This document shows, in pieces, positions 47,980-59,814 of a stretch of DNA of 64,000 bases (positions are counted from its first letter, which is position 1; every line of letters begins with the position of its first letter). Origin of the DNA: Aporrectodea caliginosa (Eukaryota; Annelida; Clitellata; Crassiclitellata; Lumbricidae); NCBI GenBank assembly GCA_020284085.1, contig JACEVL010001191.1:487501-551500 (forward strand), written 5' to 3'. The notes under the pieces were generated by a model that saw only the letters and a list, made by a program, of their open reading frames with translations, was not told where the DNA came from and searched no databases. The position numbers and the translations under genes were made by a program.

Positions 47980-49290
47980 ACCTGTTTTAACTTGAAACAC
48001 TAAATGTTTTGTGATGGATTTGCAACCATAGTTTCTCTCGTTTAATCGTTTAATTAATTGCTTTGCCTCCATGATGTACCGACTGGTAATTCTTTCATTG
48101 TTCACCAAATAAACAATTGGATTTAGACTTCACTGACTTGATTTACGTAAATTTATGCAATGTATTGATTGCTAATGTAGCCTATGTATAGACGTCTTTC
48201 TCAGAGAGTGGATACCACTCTCCAAATCCCGAATGTTATGTGTAATTAATGCCAGCTTTTGGATTTCTGCTGTTGGGTGTACTCTGGAAATTTGCCATGA
48301 TGTTCTCGACCTAAGCGACACCCGCCTTAACAGCTACTCTACCCCCTCTTCCCCTCCGCAACCGGACTCGGACCTTGTGACTACCTTTGGACAACATCTG
48401 TGACTCGATGCAGTGCTCGTGAATAAGCTGGTGCCCTGCGCTTGGCTTTCGAGTGGCCCTTTAGAAGTGTGGAGTTTACGATTACGATAATGCTGCCTTA
48501 GGGAGCTATACCAAGCACCGCCATATCGAGGTTGTGTTATAATGAGGTTTATTGACACACAAAAAACAGCTGACACACCGTAACTGATTACAGCTAGTTC
48601 AACAGAATATTAAAGTTAGAATCAAAATATAAAACTAATATTAACAGGAAGGTTCAAACGATAGAATTTAGTGTTAAATGGTACATTTTGACAAAGATTC
48701 TCAGATTATTGGTACCAATTTCCGGTAAAGGACACGAGGAATAAAATTTCTATTGTCCGTAAAGGGTAGTACAGCTGAATTTGGATCCATGTCCTTGACC
48801 GTTTTACATCGAATTTTTGCTGTACAGTAATTCAGCTGTGATCAGATGACTTTTATCATCGACTGGACTTCACCACAGGATTGACACCGAAAAAGCCATC
48901 AATCGATTACCGCCCTTTGCATTAATTGTGATAGAAGTCCTTTGATTCCACCGCGGCTTCATTTTCACAACGCACCAGCAGTCGTGAAACAACTGTAGGC
49001 CTACACTGACTGGGCCCGCATTATGCCACTGATGACCAGCAACTAATTTAACGTCTTTATTCTCTTCCCCGTCGTCGTCAACCGTCAGCTTATTATCTCT
49101 TGTCAGGTTAATTGGCCATTGTTAATGTCTTTTCTGCATGTTGCAGCTTGTTTTGACGATTATAATGATGCGCGGAATCGATGCTCTGCGCAAATGCCAA
49201 GCGTGAACGTTGCACATGCCTACATCAATAATAACATTCACTTCATCCCAGGCTCCAGTCCATTAGCAGTAATGAGTGTTGTTTGTTGAA
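47980..49290. repeat. segment duplicated at 62200-63350
   Basis: Long stretches match in order and orientation: CATGATGTACCGACTGG (48071), CAGAGAGTGGATACCACTCTCCAAAT (48202), TTAGGGAGCTATACCAAGCACCGCC (48499), GGATCCATGTCC (48783), ACTGGGCCCGCATTATGCCACTGA (49009) and GCGGAATCGATGCTCTGCGCAAATGCCAAGCGTGAACG (49172). No frame stays open in both copies, so function is unknown. Confidence 0.75.
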
Positions 49291-49506
49291 CTAATTAACT
49301 ACAGCACAATACATGTTTGCATATAATTTAATATCAGTATAACGACGAGAGTGTATTGAAAACGACTGGGACACCAATGCAGCTCGTCTATAAAATGATA
49401 TACAATTACCGGTGGTGAAGAAAATTAGGCCACATGCATGGTTTTAAAAATTTGCATGATACTCCGGCTTCAATCTTTCTCGTTCCAGACGCAATCCGGC
49501 TTAGCA

Positions 49507-49511
<5 letters not shown>

Positions 49512-49596
<85 letters not shown>

Positions 49597-49609
49597 GTCT
49601 CTCCTCTCT

Positions 49610-49650
<41 letters not shown>

Positions 49651-49651
49651 G

Positions 49652-49682
<31 letters not shown>

Positions 49683-49694
49683 GTCTCTCTCTGC
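49512..49694 (+). repeat. (CT)n microsatellite, about 180 bp
   Basis: CT dinucleotides with CTGT and CTCC interruptions in the right half. All Ser-Leu and Arg-Glu frames are artefacts. Confidence 0.97.
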
Positions 49695-49799
49695 AGCACA
49701 TTCTGGGAACCGGTCTGCATTCGATAGCTGTGGACGACATCCCCTCTGAGACTGTGACACGCCGCAGCCCCCATGAATAAGCTGGTGCCCCTCCGACTA

Positions 49800-50640
49800 G
49801 CCTATTAGTTAGCGCTTTAGTTCTTTCGAGATTAGGCCTACGGTTAATACGATTACCTCGGATAGTGAGCGGAGTATTGAGAGTAACTTTCTAACGTGCA
49901 ACAAAATACTGATAGGCTACGTACGTTAAACCTTAGGCTCCCTATGTGCTGGTCAATGATCAATAATATTCTCCAGGATGGTTCTAGCGACGGCACCGCT
50001 GATTTGGACGCATGGAGAGATTACTCACGGATTGATATTCCACATAATACTGTTTGCCTATAGAATGCATGTACAATTCGAATGAAAGAGAAACAAAGGC
50101 AATACAAGGATGAGCTGGATAAACAAGATTAATGAGAACATAACAAGACTATAATAATTGAGGAAAGCCATGTGCCTGACATTTAAATGACGGAGGACAA
50201 ATCTAACGCTTGTCTATAGTAATGTCCAGCCACTCACGTGACAATTGCCGCCAAACGGTTTTCGACATCTACTGAAGACAATAATGATGATGAATCATCA
50301 ATTAACCAGAATGGTGTATTAGTTGGATCAATGAATTCTGAATTGGGTCCTATTCAGCTCGTTCATAGGCCCTATACCTCGAGACTGCGCGATGATCAAT
50401 TTGGTCTGAACGTCTGCATGGATAGCCTCCATGATATTATACGTAGACGAGTCCAAAACAGTAATGTTACTAAAAGGATTTTATTGGCATTTTTAAACAG
50501 AATGTTCAGCATCACATATCTAATATAAGCGAAATCGATATAGGCCTATCTGTTGGCTCCTTTTATGACTTACCATATGCGATTGTTCTACGGCAGCAGT
50601 TGTCCAATAGAGTGACCACCATTAAACCATGCTCACAAAT
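49800..50640. other. no gene recognised upstream of channel copy 4
   Basis: A 96-codon frame at 50238-50528 has no recognisable motif or signal and no homologous frame at the other copies. Confidence 0.4.
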
Positions 50641-50679
50641 CTTTATTACTTCGTACGCAGAACAATTATTCGGATTCAC

Positions 50680-50686
50680 TATATAT
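50680..50686 (+). promoter_or_regulatory. TATA-like box of DEG/ENaC copy 4
   Basis: TATATATGAAGCAAACAG, 159 bp before the start codon. Same block and spacing as the other copies. Confidence 0.5.
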
Positions 50687-50838
50687 GAAGCAAACAGCCT
50701 TTATCCAGTGATGTGCTCAAATCTGCGGTCATACGCCTAAACGACACGTTCGAAAAACACTCGACGAGCACAGTTAGAATTGGATTAGCTACTCGCGCAT
50801 AAATTTTTCCACAGCTGCAGAGAATACATCAGTGCAAT

Positions 50839-52347
50839 ATGATGACCGAAATCCGTCAAGAGTTGAGAAGATTTGCCGAAACGACTGGAATAAAGGGCGT
50901 CGGTCGCATCGTCAAGACCACAAGCAAGGTAATTCGATTCTTCTGGTTGATCTCCATTCTGGTTTGCTTTGCCGTTCTTCTATTCCAAGTCACGAAGGTT
51001 CTCGGTACATACACGTCTCACACTGTGACCAGAAGTTCCAAAGTGGTTCAGACTAAACCGAACTTTCCAGATGTCACTATCTGCAATCTTTTTCCAGTCT
51101 ACAATATCAGCATCGCAAGCTACAATGAATACTTGAAGACGATCGAAAAAATCAAGAAGTATGACCTTGAACTGCACATTACAAAAGATTCGGAATTGTG
51201 GACGTACATGAAATCGATTGAATTTTACAACACGAACACTCCTTTAGAGGAGGAGTTCCGTGAAAACCAAGATGGCTTCGTTGCGCAGTGTTTACAGTAC
51301 GATTGGAATCTGTACATGCCATCGAATTGTACGACCAAGATAATTGTTACAACTCCGCTGCAAAAGTGTCACCAGATCGAATTGGACTGGACCAATGGCA
51401 ATGTTGCCGCAGTCAGCGTGTTGCTATTCACCAATAATTTCCAATCGCAAATTATCAATGGCTACAATTCTTGGATCCGCATGTCGACGGGAACGGGTGC
51501 ACGTGTCATGATCCATCCCAAGGATACCCATCCAAATCCGGACACAAAGATCAAGGTCTCTACAGGTAACCAGCTGAACATTCAGCTAAAACAGTCGAGC
51601 GTCAATCGTCTCTCACAGCCGTATGGCAACTGCACCGATCGAAAGCTCCTCATTCCGTCACAACCAAACTCGCCTATCTACAGCACCGGAGCCTGCTTCA
51701 GTCTCTGCAGACAAAGCCAGATGATCGAAAAATGCAGATGTCTCGACAACAATGATATCTACACCGAAGAACAGCTTAATCTCGTAAACCGTACGTTCTG
51801 CACCAACATCACCCAGACCGCCGCCGAGACACCACTACTTCCGGAAGCAGTGATACGTCGTTTGCAATTGATGCAATGCCAAACCAACTTCAATGGCAAC
51901 GAAAATGCTTGCGACTGCCCAATACCTTGCTTTGAAACATACTATGACACAAGTGTTTCATCTTCCCAATGGCCAAATCCGCTCTACCACCTCTCCTTTT
52001 ACGAACAGCACATCCGGAAAAACGTTCACTACAGCAGCAAGTTTTCCACCTACGAAGAAATCCTGAAGAACGAAGATAACCAAACAGATGAGGAAACGAT
52101 AAAGCAGATCAAAAGCCTTCGTTTAATCGAAGACAACTTTCTTGAAGTCTTGATAACGTTTTCCGATGACACCACCCAGGTGTTTACAGATTCCGCGGCC
52201 ATCACCTGGGACACTCTGGTTGCCAATTTGGGTGGATCATTCAATCTGTGGCTTGGAATTTGCGTTCCAACGTTTGCCGAAATAATAGAACTAATCTACT
52301 CGCTGCTGGTCATTGTTTTTTGCAATAGGAAAGCCACTGTTGCTTAA
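50839..52347 (+). CDS. DEG/ENaC-family sodium channel subunit, copy 4
   Basis: Intronless, 502 codons, starting at the shared ATGATG. The two bases AT added before it (GCAATATGATG) put the upstream extension of copies 1 and 2 out of frame and support this start. Lys-Gly at 19-20, TM1 about 31-53, FPDVTICNLF, Cys-rich ectodomain, TM2 with LGGSFNLWLGIC. The C-terminus stops after FCNRKATVA: a TAA stands where the other copies have CAG or another Gln codon, removing the last ten residues including PDRKPTF. Upstream it shares the TATA block; a candidate AATAAA lies at 52572-52577. It is otherwise intact and probably functional. Confidence 0.9.
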   Translation: MMTEIRQELRRFAETTGIKGVGRIVKTTSKVIRFFWLISILVCFAVLLFQVTKVLGTYTSHTVTRSSKVVQTKPNFPDVTICNLFPVYNISIASYNEYLKTIEKIKKYDLELHITKDSELWTYMKSIEFYNTNTPLEEEFRENQDGFVAQCLQYDWNLYMPSNCTTKIIVTTPLQKCHQIELDWTNGNVAAVSVLLFTNNFQSQIINGYNSWIRMSTGTGARVMIHPKDTHPNPDTKIKVSTGNQLNIQLKQSSVNRLSQPYGNCTDRKLLIPSQPNSPIYSTGACFSLCRQSQMIEKCRCLDNNDIYTEEQLNLVNRTFCTNITQTAAETPLLPEAVIRRLQLMQCQTNFNGNENACDCPIPCFETYYDTSVSSSQWPNPLYHLSFYEQHIRKNVHYSSKFSTYEEILKNEDNQTDEETIKQIKSLRLIEDNFLEVLITFSDDTTQVFTDSAAITWDTLVANLGGSFNLWLGICVPTFAEIIELIYSLLVIVFCNRKATVA

Positions 52348-53990
52348 GTGGTGTCTGAAAGGATACCATAATGTTACTCCACTGACCAGTCACCACTGCA
52401 CGATTAATCTACGCACCATGATGCCACAATCAGATTGTTTGCATCCAGCGTGGAGGGCAGTTATGATGACTACAGCGGTAACTTGAAAACCAGAGGAACC
52501 TAAGGCTAAGCGAATAATTATCATGTAGGCCCTATAATAGAATGCATTAGTAGGCCTGCATCACGTCAAAGAATAAAACTCGTCAGCCGACATTTAAAAT
52601 GCTGTCACTGACAATTCCGCAGTTTATTTCGGTCTATAGGTCTAAGTGTATACATACTATTATACTGTAGGCTACCGTTAGTTAAACTGTTCGATGCGCA
52701 ACTCATTTCTGCTAATGGACTGGAACGTGGGATGAATTGGATGTTACGGCTACTGATGAGCAATAATTATAGTCCTACACATTGGACATTTTGCACAGAG
52801 CATCGGGGATCACGTATACATGTCTAAAAATTTAGACGCTGCGTACAAAAGCAACAGACAGTGACACTAGCAAATTAGGAGTTCCATACAGGATATATTA
52901 AAATTATCAGAACTAGATGTTATATTGACAGGAACCCACACTAGAGATGTTAAATTGATGGTGTTCGTGCTACTTTATTAATCTGCTACAGATAAATACT
53001 AGCCTACAGAGAAGATCGAGGTAGGCTACTCCTCGTCTTGACCTACCCGGATTCTGACCTGGAACGGACAAAACAACCTCATCATAATTATATTCGTTTA
53101 TTGTGTTAACAACAGACATAACGCTTTAGGTGTAGACCTACATAGAAAAAAACACATCTAGAATTCTAGATATTATAGTATGAAGTAATAATAATCGCTT
53201 AGTAAGAGTTCAGGAATAACGTACATAGCCTACGAGATATAAAATTTCGTGACCTGGCGTTTGCGAACTTAATTTGATTTAGAGCCGGTGATTAAACTGG
53301 TCTCCCTGACGCGGCTTCTGTGAGCTGGTGAATAAACTGCACGGTCTGGAGAAAAACTGGAGAAATTTCGAAGATTTACATTTTATTATGTTTTACATTT
53401 TTACATCTGCCCGGAAGCTATGCAGAACGACATTGACACGTCACCATAGAGACATAAACTCAAGGAGTCACTCGTCTAAAATCCGGGGGCGCAAATTACT
53501 AATTATCTTGGTTTTTAACAATGAATGGCTATGATTTTTTCAACAGTTTTTTTAAATCCAAACTAGTCAAGATAACCTGAAAAACTTAAAATAAATAAAA
53601 AATTGAAACTTTTAACAGTTTTGTGTTTGAAATAAGCGTTCAGAAATAGCTGAAAACGGATCCCAGAAGTCGGCCAAAACGGATCCCAGAAGTCGGCCAG
53701 AACGCTAACAACTGGCTCCATATCATGTCAATGCTTCCAACAGCATTGACGGCTTTTGGGATCCGCGCCAGACCCTTAATTGGGGAAGCGAGTACTGGAG
53801 GTCTCTTTTACGGCACCAATCAATAACTGATTCACCGAAAACATATTCCAAGTAGCCAAAGTGCCGCCACACTCAACTGGCCGCCCAGTGCGACCGCACC
53901 CCCTTGCACACCACGCCCGCCACTGGATATTGATTTCTAATGAATAGCTGCCGATAAATCGGAACATGCAAAACGATGGTAGCACTTATC
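52348..53990. other. 3' flank of copy 4 and intergenic DNA
   Basis: The near 3' flank is homologous to those of copies 1 and 5 (CGTCAGCCGACATTTAAAATGCTGTCACTGA). A candidate polyadenylation signal AATAAA is at 52572. GAACGGATCCCAGAAGTCGGCCA.AA repeats near 53655 and 53679. No other gene. Confidence 0.5.
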
Positions 53991-54071
53991 TCATAGAGTG
54001 GGCAAACCACGTTCCATTAACCCAAATCACTTTTCAAGTAATTTGTACGCACGGCAATTAATCATGGACAC

Positions 54072-54078
54072 TATAAAT
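54072..54078 (+). promoter_or_regulatory. TATA box of DEG/ENaC copy 5
   Basis: CTATAAATGAAGCAAACAG, 153 bp before the start codon; the clearest of the five TATA elements. Confidence 0.55.
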
Positions 54079-54224
54079 GAAGCAAACAGTAGGCCTAATG
54101 TGTTCAACTCTGCGGTTAAAAGTCTAAGCGACACGGTCGAAAAGCATTCGACGAAAGTTGCATTCGTGTTAGATACGTGTAGGCTATACATCTTTCCACA
54201 GAAGAGAAAATACATAAGTGCAAT

Positions 54225-55750
54225 ATGATGAAAGAAATCCGTCAAGAGCTGAGAAGATTTGCCGAAACGACTGGAATAAAGGGCGTCGGTCGCATCGTCA
54301 AGACCACAAGCAAGGTAATTCGATTTTTCTGGTTGATCTCCATTCTGGTTTGCTTTGCCGTTCTTCTATTCCAAGTCACGAAGGTTCTCGGTACATACAC
54401 GTCTCACACTGTGACCAGAAGTTCCAAAGTGGTTCAGACTAAGCCGACCTTTCCAGCTGTCACTATCTGCAACATTTTTACCGCCAACAATATCAGCAGC
54501 TCAAGCTACAATGAATACTTGAAAAGAATCGACACAATGATGCAGTATGATCTTACACTAAATATTACAAAATTTTCGGAAATGTGGACGTACATGAAAT
54601 CCATTATATTTTATAATGTTAACACTCCATTACTGGAAGAGGTCCGTGATAAAGACGATGGTTTTGTCTTGCGGTGCTCACAATACGATTGGGACCTGTA
54701 CAATCCAGAGCCATGTAAAACCAAGACAATTCTCACAACTCCACTACAAAAGTGTCACCAGATCGAATTGGACTATACGAACGGCACTGTTGCACCGTGT
54801 TGATTTTCACGAATAATTTCCAGTCGCAAATCATTGACGGCTACAACCCGTGGATTCGTACATCGGCGGCCACTGGCGCAAGTGTCATGATCCATCCCAA
54901 GGGCACCCTTCCCAGTCCAAAAACAAAGATCAAAGTCTCAACGGGAAACGAATTAACCATTCAGCTAACACAGACGAAGGTCAATCGTCTGTCACAGCCG
55001 TATGGCAACTGCACCGATCGAGACTTCCTCATTCCGTCACAACCAAACTCTCCGGTCTACAGCACCAAAGCCTGCCTAAGCCTCTGTAGACAAAGCCAGA
55101 CGATAGAAACGTGCAGGTGTCTCGACAACAGTGAATTTTTCACCGAAGAACAGCTTGATCTTGTTAACGGTACGTTCTGCGCCAACATCACCCAGACCGT
55201 CAACGAGACACCACTACGTCTGGAAGCAGTGAAACGCCGTTTGGAAATGATGCAATGCCAAACAGCCTTCATACATAACCCAAATGCTTGCAACTGCCCA
55301 ATACCTTGTTCAGAAACATCCTACGACACTGGTGTTTCATATTCCCAATGGCCAGATCCGCTCTACCACCTCTCCTTTTACAAACAGTTCATCCAGAAAA
55401 ACGTTCACTACGGCAGAAAATTTTCTATCTACGAAGAAATCCTGAAGAAAAACCAATCAGATGAAGAAACGATAAAGCAGATCAAACGCCTTCGTTTAAT
55501 CGAAGACAACTTTCTTGAAGTTTTGATAACGTTTTCCGAGGACACTATCCAGGAATTTACAGATTCCGCGGCAATCACCTGGGACACTCTGGTTTCCAAT
55601 TTGGGTGGATCATTCAATCTGTGGCTTGGAATTTGCGTTCCAACGTTTGCCGAAATAATAGAACTAATCTACTCGCTGTTGGTAATTGTGTGTTGCAATA
55701 GGAAAGCCAACGTTATTCAGGTAGTGCCTGACAAGAAACCGACTTTCTAA
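54225..55750 (+). pseudogene. DEG/ENaC-family channel, copy 5, frameshifted
   Basis: The first 192 codons (54225-54803) read normally: Lys-Gly at 19-20, TM1 and FPAVTICNIF. They end at a TGA caused by a short deletion near 54791-54800. Compared with copy 4 about 7 bases are missing in the stretch that codes AAVSVLLF. The rest of the gene continues in another frame to 55750 with every later landmark (Cys-rich domain, LGGSFNLWLGIC, PDKKPTF tail). No other stop is seen after the shift, so the break is recent, a sequencing or assembly error, or a variant allele. As written it would give only a truncated protein with TM1 and part of the ectodomain. Confidence 0.85.
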
Positions 55751-55759
55751 TGGACAGGA

Positions 55760-57420
55760 AACTAAGTAGGCCTACACTAACTGCAGTAACGTGTTTCACA
55801 GCGTTTTTCAGAGGAAAACAGCATTAATGTACCTTGAATCAAGGTAAATGTGACGTAAAAACTGTGTACGCCCAGGGACAGGGCAGGCACATCAGTAAGA
55901 AAAGTAACTTGAAAACTCTACTAGTCCAGAAAATACCATAGTGTATAGTCTATATAAGTATGGTATAGACTTATAGTAGTGGATAATCACTTGAAAAATC
56001 ACTTCAGCCGACATTTTTATTAATTTGTTTCCACTGATGAGCTGCAGCCAATATGTTCAGTTTATATACTGCTTTGTTATCATCTATAATTTATTCTCAT
56101 GCTTTAACATTAGAAACCGTTGTTCTAAAATCTTAGTCGTAAACTCAAAATGTCTACCGCTCGAAGGATAAGCGCGGCTCATCATTAGCTTATTCACGAA
56201 CGCTGCGTCAAGTCAGAGGGGTTTTCAAAGAGTGGCAATAATAGTGGAGGAACCGAGAATCTGCGGACTTCAATAGGGCGATCGTTCCAGAGTCGTGGTA
56301 CAGTGTGGAATAGCCAGGAATACGGTTGGTTTCGAAAGATAAACAGATTTTAAAACTTTTCAGCCAGAGGCATCACTTTGTTCAAGTGGGAACATATTAA
56401 AATAGATGATTGAAAATATGCTAAAAAATGCACATGTTCTGGAGTTGATATAGAGCACTATACGATGTCAAGACGCAGAATATTTGGTCTTTTGACAACA
56501 TGGAACATTTCCAAATCTGGTTGAAGCATCACATATGTATGCATGTGTGGGGCAATTTATATATCGCCAGCTTACCAATTACCAAACAATGTTAGACATA
56601 AAGTGGTGTAAAGACCAGACTTTCGTATGAGGGTGACATGGCAAGTCATATATTCCCATCACTCCATCTTAGAATTTATGATATTGTCAGTTTGTAAACA
56701 AACATGTATAGGCTACTACGAAGCCATGCAAAATATCAGCTTATGACGTTGCATGATGTTCAAGATTATGACCAGTTTCATACTGGCTGGATAATGACAG
56801 ATATATCGAATGACTTAATTCTGAGCATATTTGATTGCTAATAACTCCGAAAATATGTTAGTTACAGCTATCAAATTTGCATCACAGTATTGGCAATATG
56901 GGTAGATTGTAACCATGTAAAAATCTAGCAGTTTCAATTTTTACCTGTAAGCCCAGCTCAGCTTGAAAATGGCGTTTTGTTCATTCTGGCAGCATATTTT
57001 GAGCAACCGCTGAATGGCTGGCACTAACTATAAAGTCCCAGAAGTTTGCGACTTTGTTGTGGTCTCATTGGTGAATGTTCTGGTGCATTCTAAGGTTTTG
57101 TAACGAATAACAATGGTCTGCGCCGTTTTGAAAACTGACCGTAGTAAATGGTAGGTCAATTTCTGTTTGAAATACATGGTCATGTGGGATACTTAGCATA
57201 GTAACCATTACAAAGGACTTGGAGTACTTTCATGATACCAAAATCATTTTGCTTCTGTGATGCCTTCCATAACAAAATCCAGTTGAAAAACAAATTTTAT
57301 GCGTGTTGAAATTTTTTCAATAAAAAATACATGCTAGCACTACATTTTTTACAAAGTATTTAATTTCTATTTTGCATCACTGGCAATTTAATGTAAGTTA
57401 TTTCTATCCCTAAGTTAATG
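55760..57420. other. 3' flank of copy 5 and unrecognised DNA
   Basis: The flank to about 56050 is homologous to those of the other copies (CACTTCAGCCGACATTTTTATTAATTTG, CACTGATGAGCTGCAG). From 56150 to 57420 no gene or paired repeat is seen. Confidence 0.45.
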
Positions 57421-57424
57421 TCAG

Positions 57425-57697
57425 TTCATTCATTCATTACGAAGATTTATATAGCGCCCCTTCAGGTTACTACTCAGGAGCGTTCCCGACCCCAGCACGG
57501 CTGAAAAGGAGAGTTTTGAGGCAAGAATAGACAGATTCCGAGTGAATTCTGGGATGCAATCGCAGAGCCAAATGGAGCCCGTTCCAGAGCGAGGGGTCAA
57601 CCACTGAGAAGGCGCGATTCTGCTTAATAGCTGTGCGGGCGTAAAGGACCATAAGCACACCCGGCTCAGTAGAGCGGAGGGAGCGACGACCCGGAGC
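57425..57697 (-). mobile_element. CR1/L2-type LINE 3' end (right part after 58606)
   Basis: The minus strand codes LRSTEPGVLMVLYARTAIKQ and RAFSVVDPSLWNGLHLALRL...SVYSCLKTLLFS, the C-terminal RT protein signature. It ends in GAGTAGTAACCTGAAGGGGCGCTATATAAATC and a (TTCATTCATTCATT, plus strand) tail at 57424. The element continues across the hAT insertion at 58607-58830. Confidence 0.8.
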
Positions 57698-58606
57698 CAG
57701 TGTTATTTCTATTAACTGTAACTGTAACTGAAATAGCAAAATAACTGAAAAATGTTGGTCAGTTAACTGTAACTGAAACTGAAAAATACTGAATAACTGA
57801 AACTGTAATAGTAACTGAAAAACGAGAACTGTATAACTGAAAAATAACAAAAGTTAACTGAAAAATAAAACATGAGTGTTTTTCTTACTTACATTTTGAA
57901 TGGTAATCCTACTCTAGTCTACGGTCAGTTTTCTATACTCATTTCACTTCTAGTTTCTTTCAATTTTCTATGCTAGTTTCACTTCTGGGTCCTTTTCAGT
58001 CTTCTATGCTAGTTTCACTTCTGGTTACTTTTCAGTTTTCTATATTCGTTTCACTTCCGGTTCCTTTTCCTTTCGTTATGTTGTCATTGGCGCTAAACCG
58101 TAAATTCTTAAAAGAATCCACGACTACGAGAATAATGTTTAAGCCAAGTAGTGGTCGAAAAGTAGAAAGTGGCGTGTGGGAACATTTTGTTTATGAAGCC
58201 GCAGACGACAAAGTCGATGTTGTGTTCGCACTGTTGCTTTCAAGGATGCTGAAAACAACGAGTGTGGCACACTAATTGTCGGAACAGAGCAAGTGTTAAT
58301 CTGGAATGTCGTGTTTTCTTTAAAGTAAACCGACAATACGTTGATTTGCTGTGTAAATATTTCTGGTAACTGTTCAGAATACTTGTGGTCAGTGTGTCAT
58401 TAGTCATGACTTGTGAAAAAAATAACTGATGCTTTAACTGAAAAATAAAGAGAAATAACTTAAACTGTAACTGAAAAATAAAAAAAATAACTTTGAACTG
58501 AAAAATCTGATTTCAGTTAACTGTAACTATAACTTTAACTGAAAAATCATAAATTAGATAACTTTAACGTAACTGTAACTGAAAAAGCATAACTGAAATA
58601 ACACTG
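57698..58606 (+). mobile_element. hAT-like element, 909 bp, 8-bp TSD, BED-finger remnant
   Basis: Ends CAGTGTTATTTC and, read inward, CAGTGTTATTTCAG. Flanked by a perfect 8-bp duplication CCCGGAGC (57690-57697 and 58607-58614). Both subterminal regions are full of TAACTGTAACTGAAAAAT-type repeats in opposite orientation. The middle (about 58130-58240) codes KPSSGRKVESGVWEHFVYEAADDK, the start of a BED zinc finger as found at the N-terminus of hAT transposases. The Cys pair that should follow appears in another frame (SMLCSHC). The rest of the transposase is absent, so this is an internally deleted, non-autonomous copy. Confidence 0.88.
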
Positions 58607-58830
58607 CCCGGAGCACTCAAGGCGGGGCAGCGAGGTCGCGCAGATAGGCGGGGTCGAGGCCCAGCAAGGACCGCCAGACCTAAGCGATGATCCGATACGA
58701 GATCCGCTGCAGGAAGGGGAGACAATGAAGCACATCCAGCATATAAGCTGAGACATGGCCAAATCTGGCGATGCGTCAGCAAAGGCGTGCACGCGTCAGA
58801 GCGCAGGAACCGGTCCAGGCACCCCGACCG
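58607..58830 (-). mobile_element. CR1/L2-type LINE fragment, part interrupted by the hAT element
   Basis: The minus strand carries SYRIIA-stop-VWRSLLGLDPAYLRDLAAPP, matching the segment of LINE RT proteins (LTGLAPPYLSDL) that should precede the part at 57425-57697. Confidence 0.65.
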
Positions 58831-58859
58831 ACAGGCTGGGAAGCCAACATAGAGTGAGC

Positions 58860-59405
58860 AACAGTAATAATGTTTCTCTGTGAAGAGTTTTCAGTTATTG
58901 ATCTGTCTGTTAGTTGTCTTGTCAACAATAATTATAATAATGACAATTTCTAAGGTGCAATAACGCAGTCATGCTGTTACAAGGGCGCGTACGCAACAAA
59001 ACTAATACTGACACCCAATAATAGTGAACAAGTCCTCAATGGTAAAAAAGGAGATGGTTAACTGGAATCCAGCCTTCTTCCTGGTGTCTAGGCCATGACT
59101 TTGTGGGACCTTTAGGCTGCGTAAGTTTAGCAAAGCAACATGATTTTCATTTGCACGAGTCCACTGATGCAGTTGTTCTGGAGTGTTTATGGCCTGCAGT
59201 TTTGTACTGTAAACTGGCTCGCGCATGTATTTCCTGTATAGAAAGCCATCCTCTGTCCACCAATCCTGATAAATATCTAATATAGGCTACAGTAGTCTTA
59301 TAACATGCATTCTCATCACATTCTCAGTTACTCTCCTTCTAATTAACTAAATAATTCATCAGGCATGGACATAGGCCTAGTTGATAACAATTTCTCGCCT
59401 TATTG
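58860..59405. other. no gene recognised
   Basis: Short frames only. ATAATAATTATAATAATG-type stretches near 58925. Confidence 0.45.
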
Positions 59406-59411
59406 TCGCTC

Positions 59412-59505
<94 letters not shown>

Positions 59506-59528
59506 ATTATTATTATTATTATTATTTT
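59412..59528 (+). repeat. (ATT)n microsatellite, about 117 bp
   Basis: Nearly pure ATT triplets with one ATA interruption near 59505. The poly-Ile/poly-Tyr frames are artefacts. Confidence 0.97.
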
Positions 59529-59767
59529 TTTTTTGCCCGAGGTATATATGATCCCTCAGGCTTTAGAAACTATCCGAAGAGTTGTTTTTTGTTCTGGAGT
59601 TAGCGGTCCTCGTTCTCGGTCAACTGTGCGAATGTGCCTCGAAAAGCAACAGCGTTATATCGTTGCGTGCATATTGATAGGCGCTGGAAAAGATGTGTGG
59701 TCTCGAGTGGGTCTCCCGTTACTGTGGTCAAGCGCCGACTTAGCTCTGTCAAGAACTCCAGGCCTGA

Positions 59768-59810
<43 letters not shown>

Positions 59811-59812
59811 TA
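59768..59812 (+). repeat. (ATT)n, likely tail of the LINE at 59815-61442
   Basis: ATT triplets directly 3' (on the minus strand) of the LINE fragment, where CR1/L2 elements carry short tandem repeats. Confidence 0.8.
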
Positions 59813-59814
59813 TT

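Noticed and set aside
50238..50528. 96-codon plus-strand frame upstream of channel copy 4
   Set aside because: No motif, no signal peptide, no homologous frame upstream of other copies; probably chance.
54190..54225. Spliced leader exon for the channel genes (CTTTCCACAG and similar acceptor before the start codon)
   Set aside because: The acceptor-like motif is not kept in all copies, no good donor lies between it and the TATA box, and the space (about 100 bp) is too short for exon plus intron.
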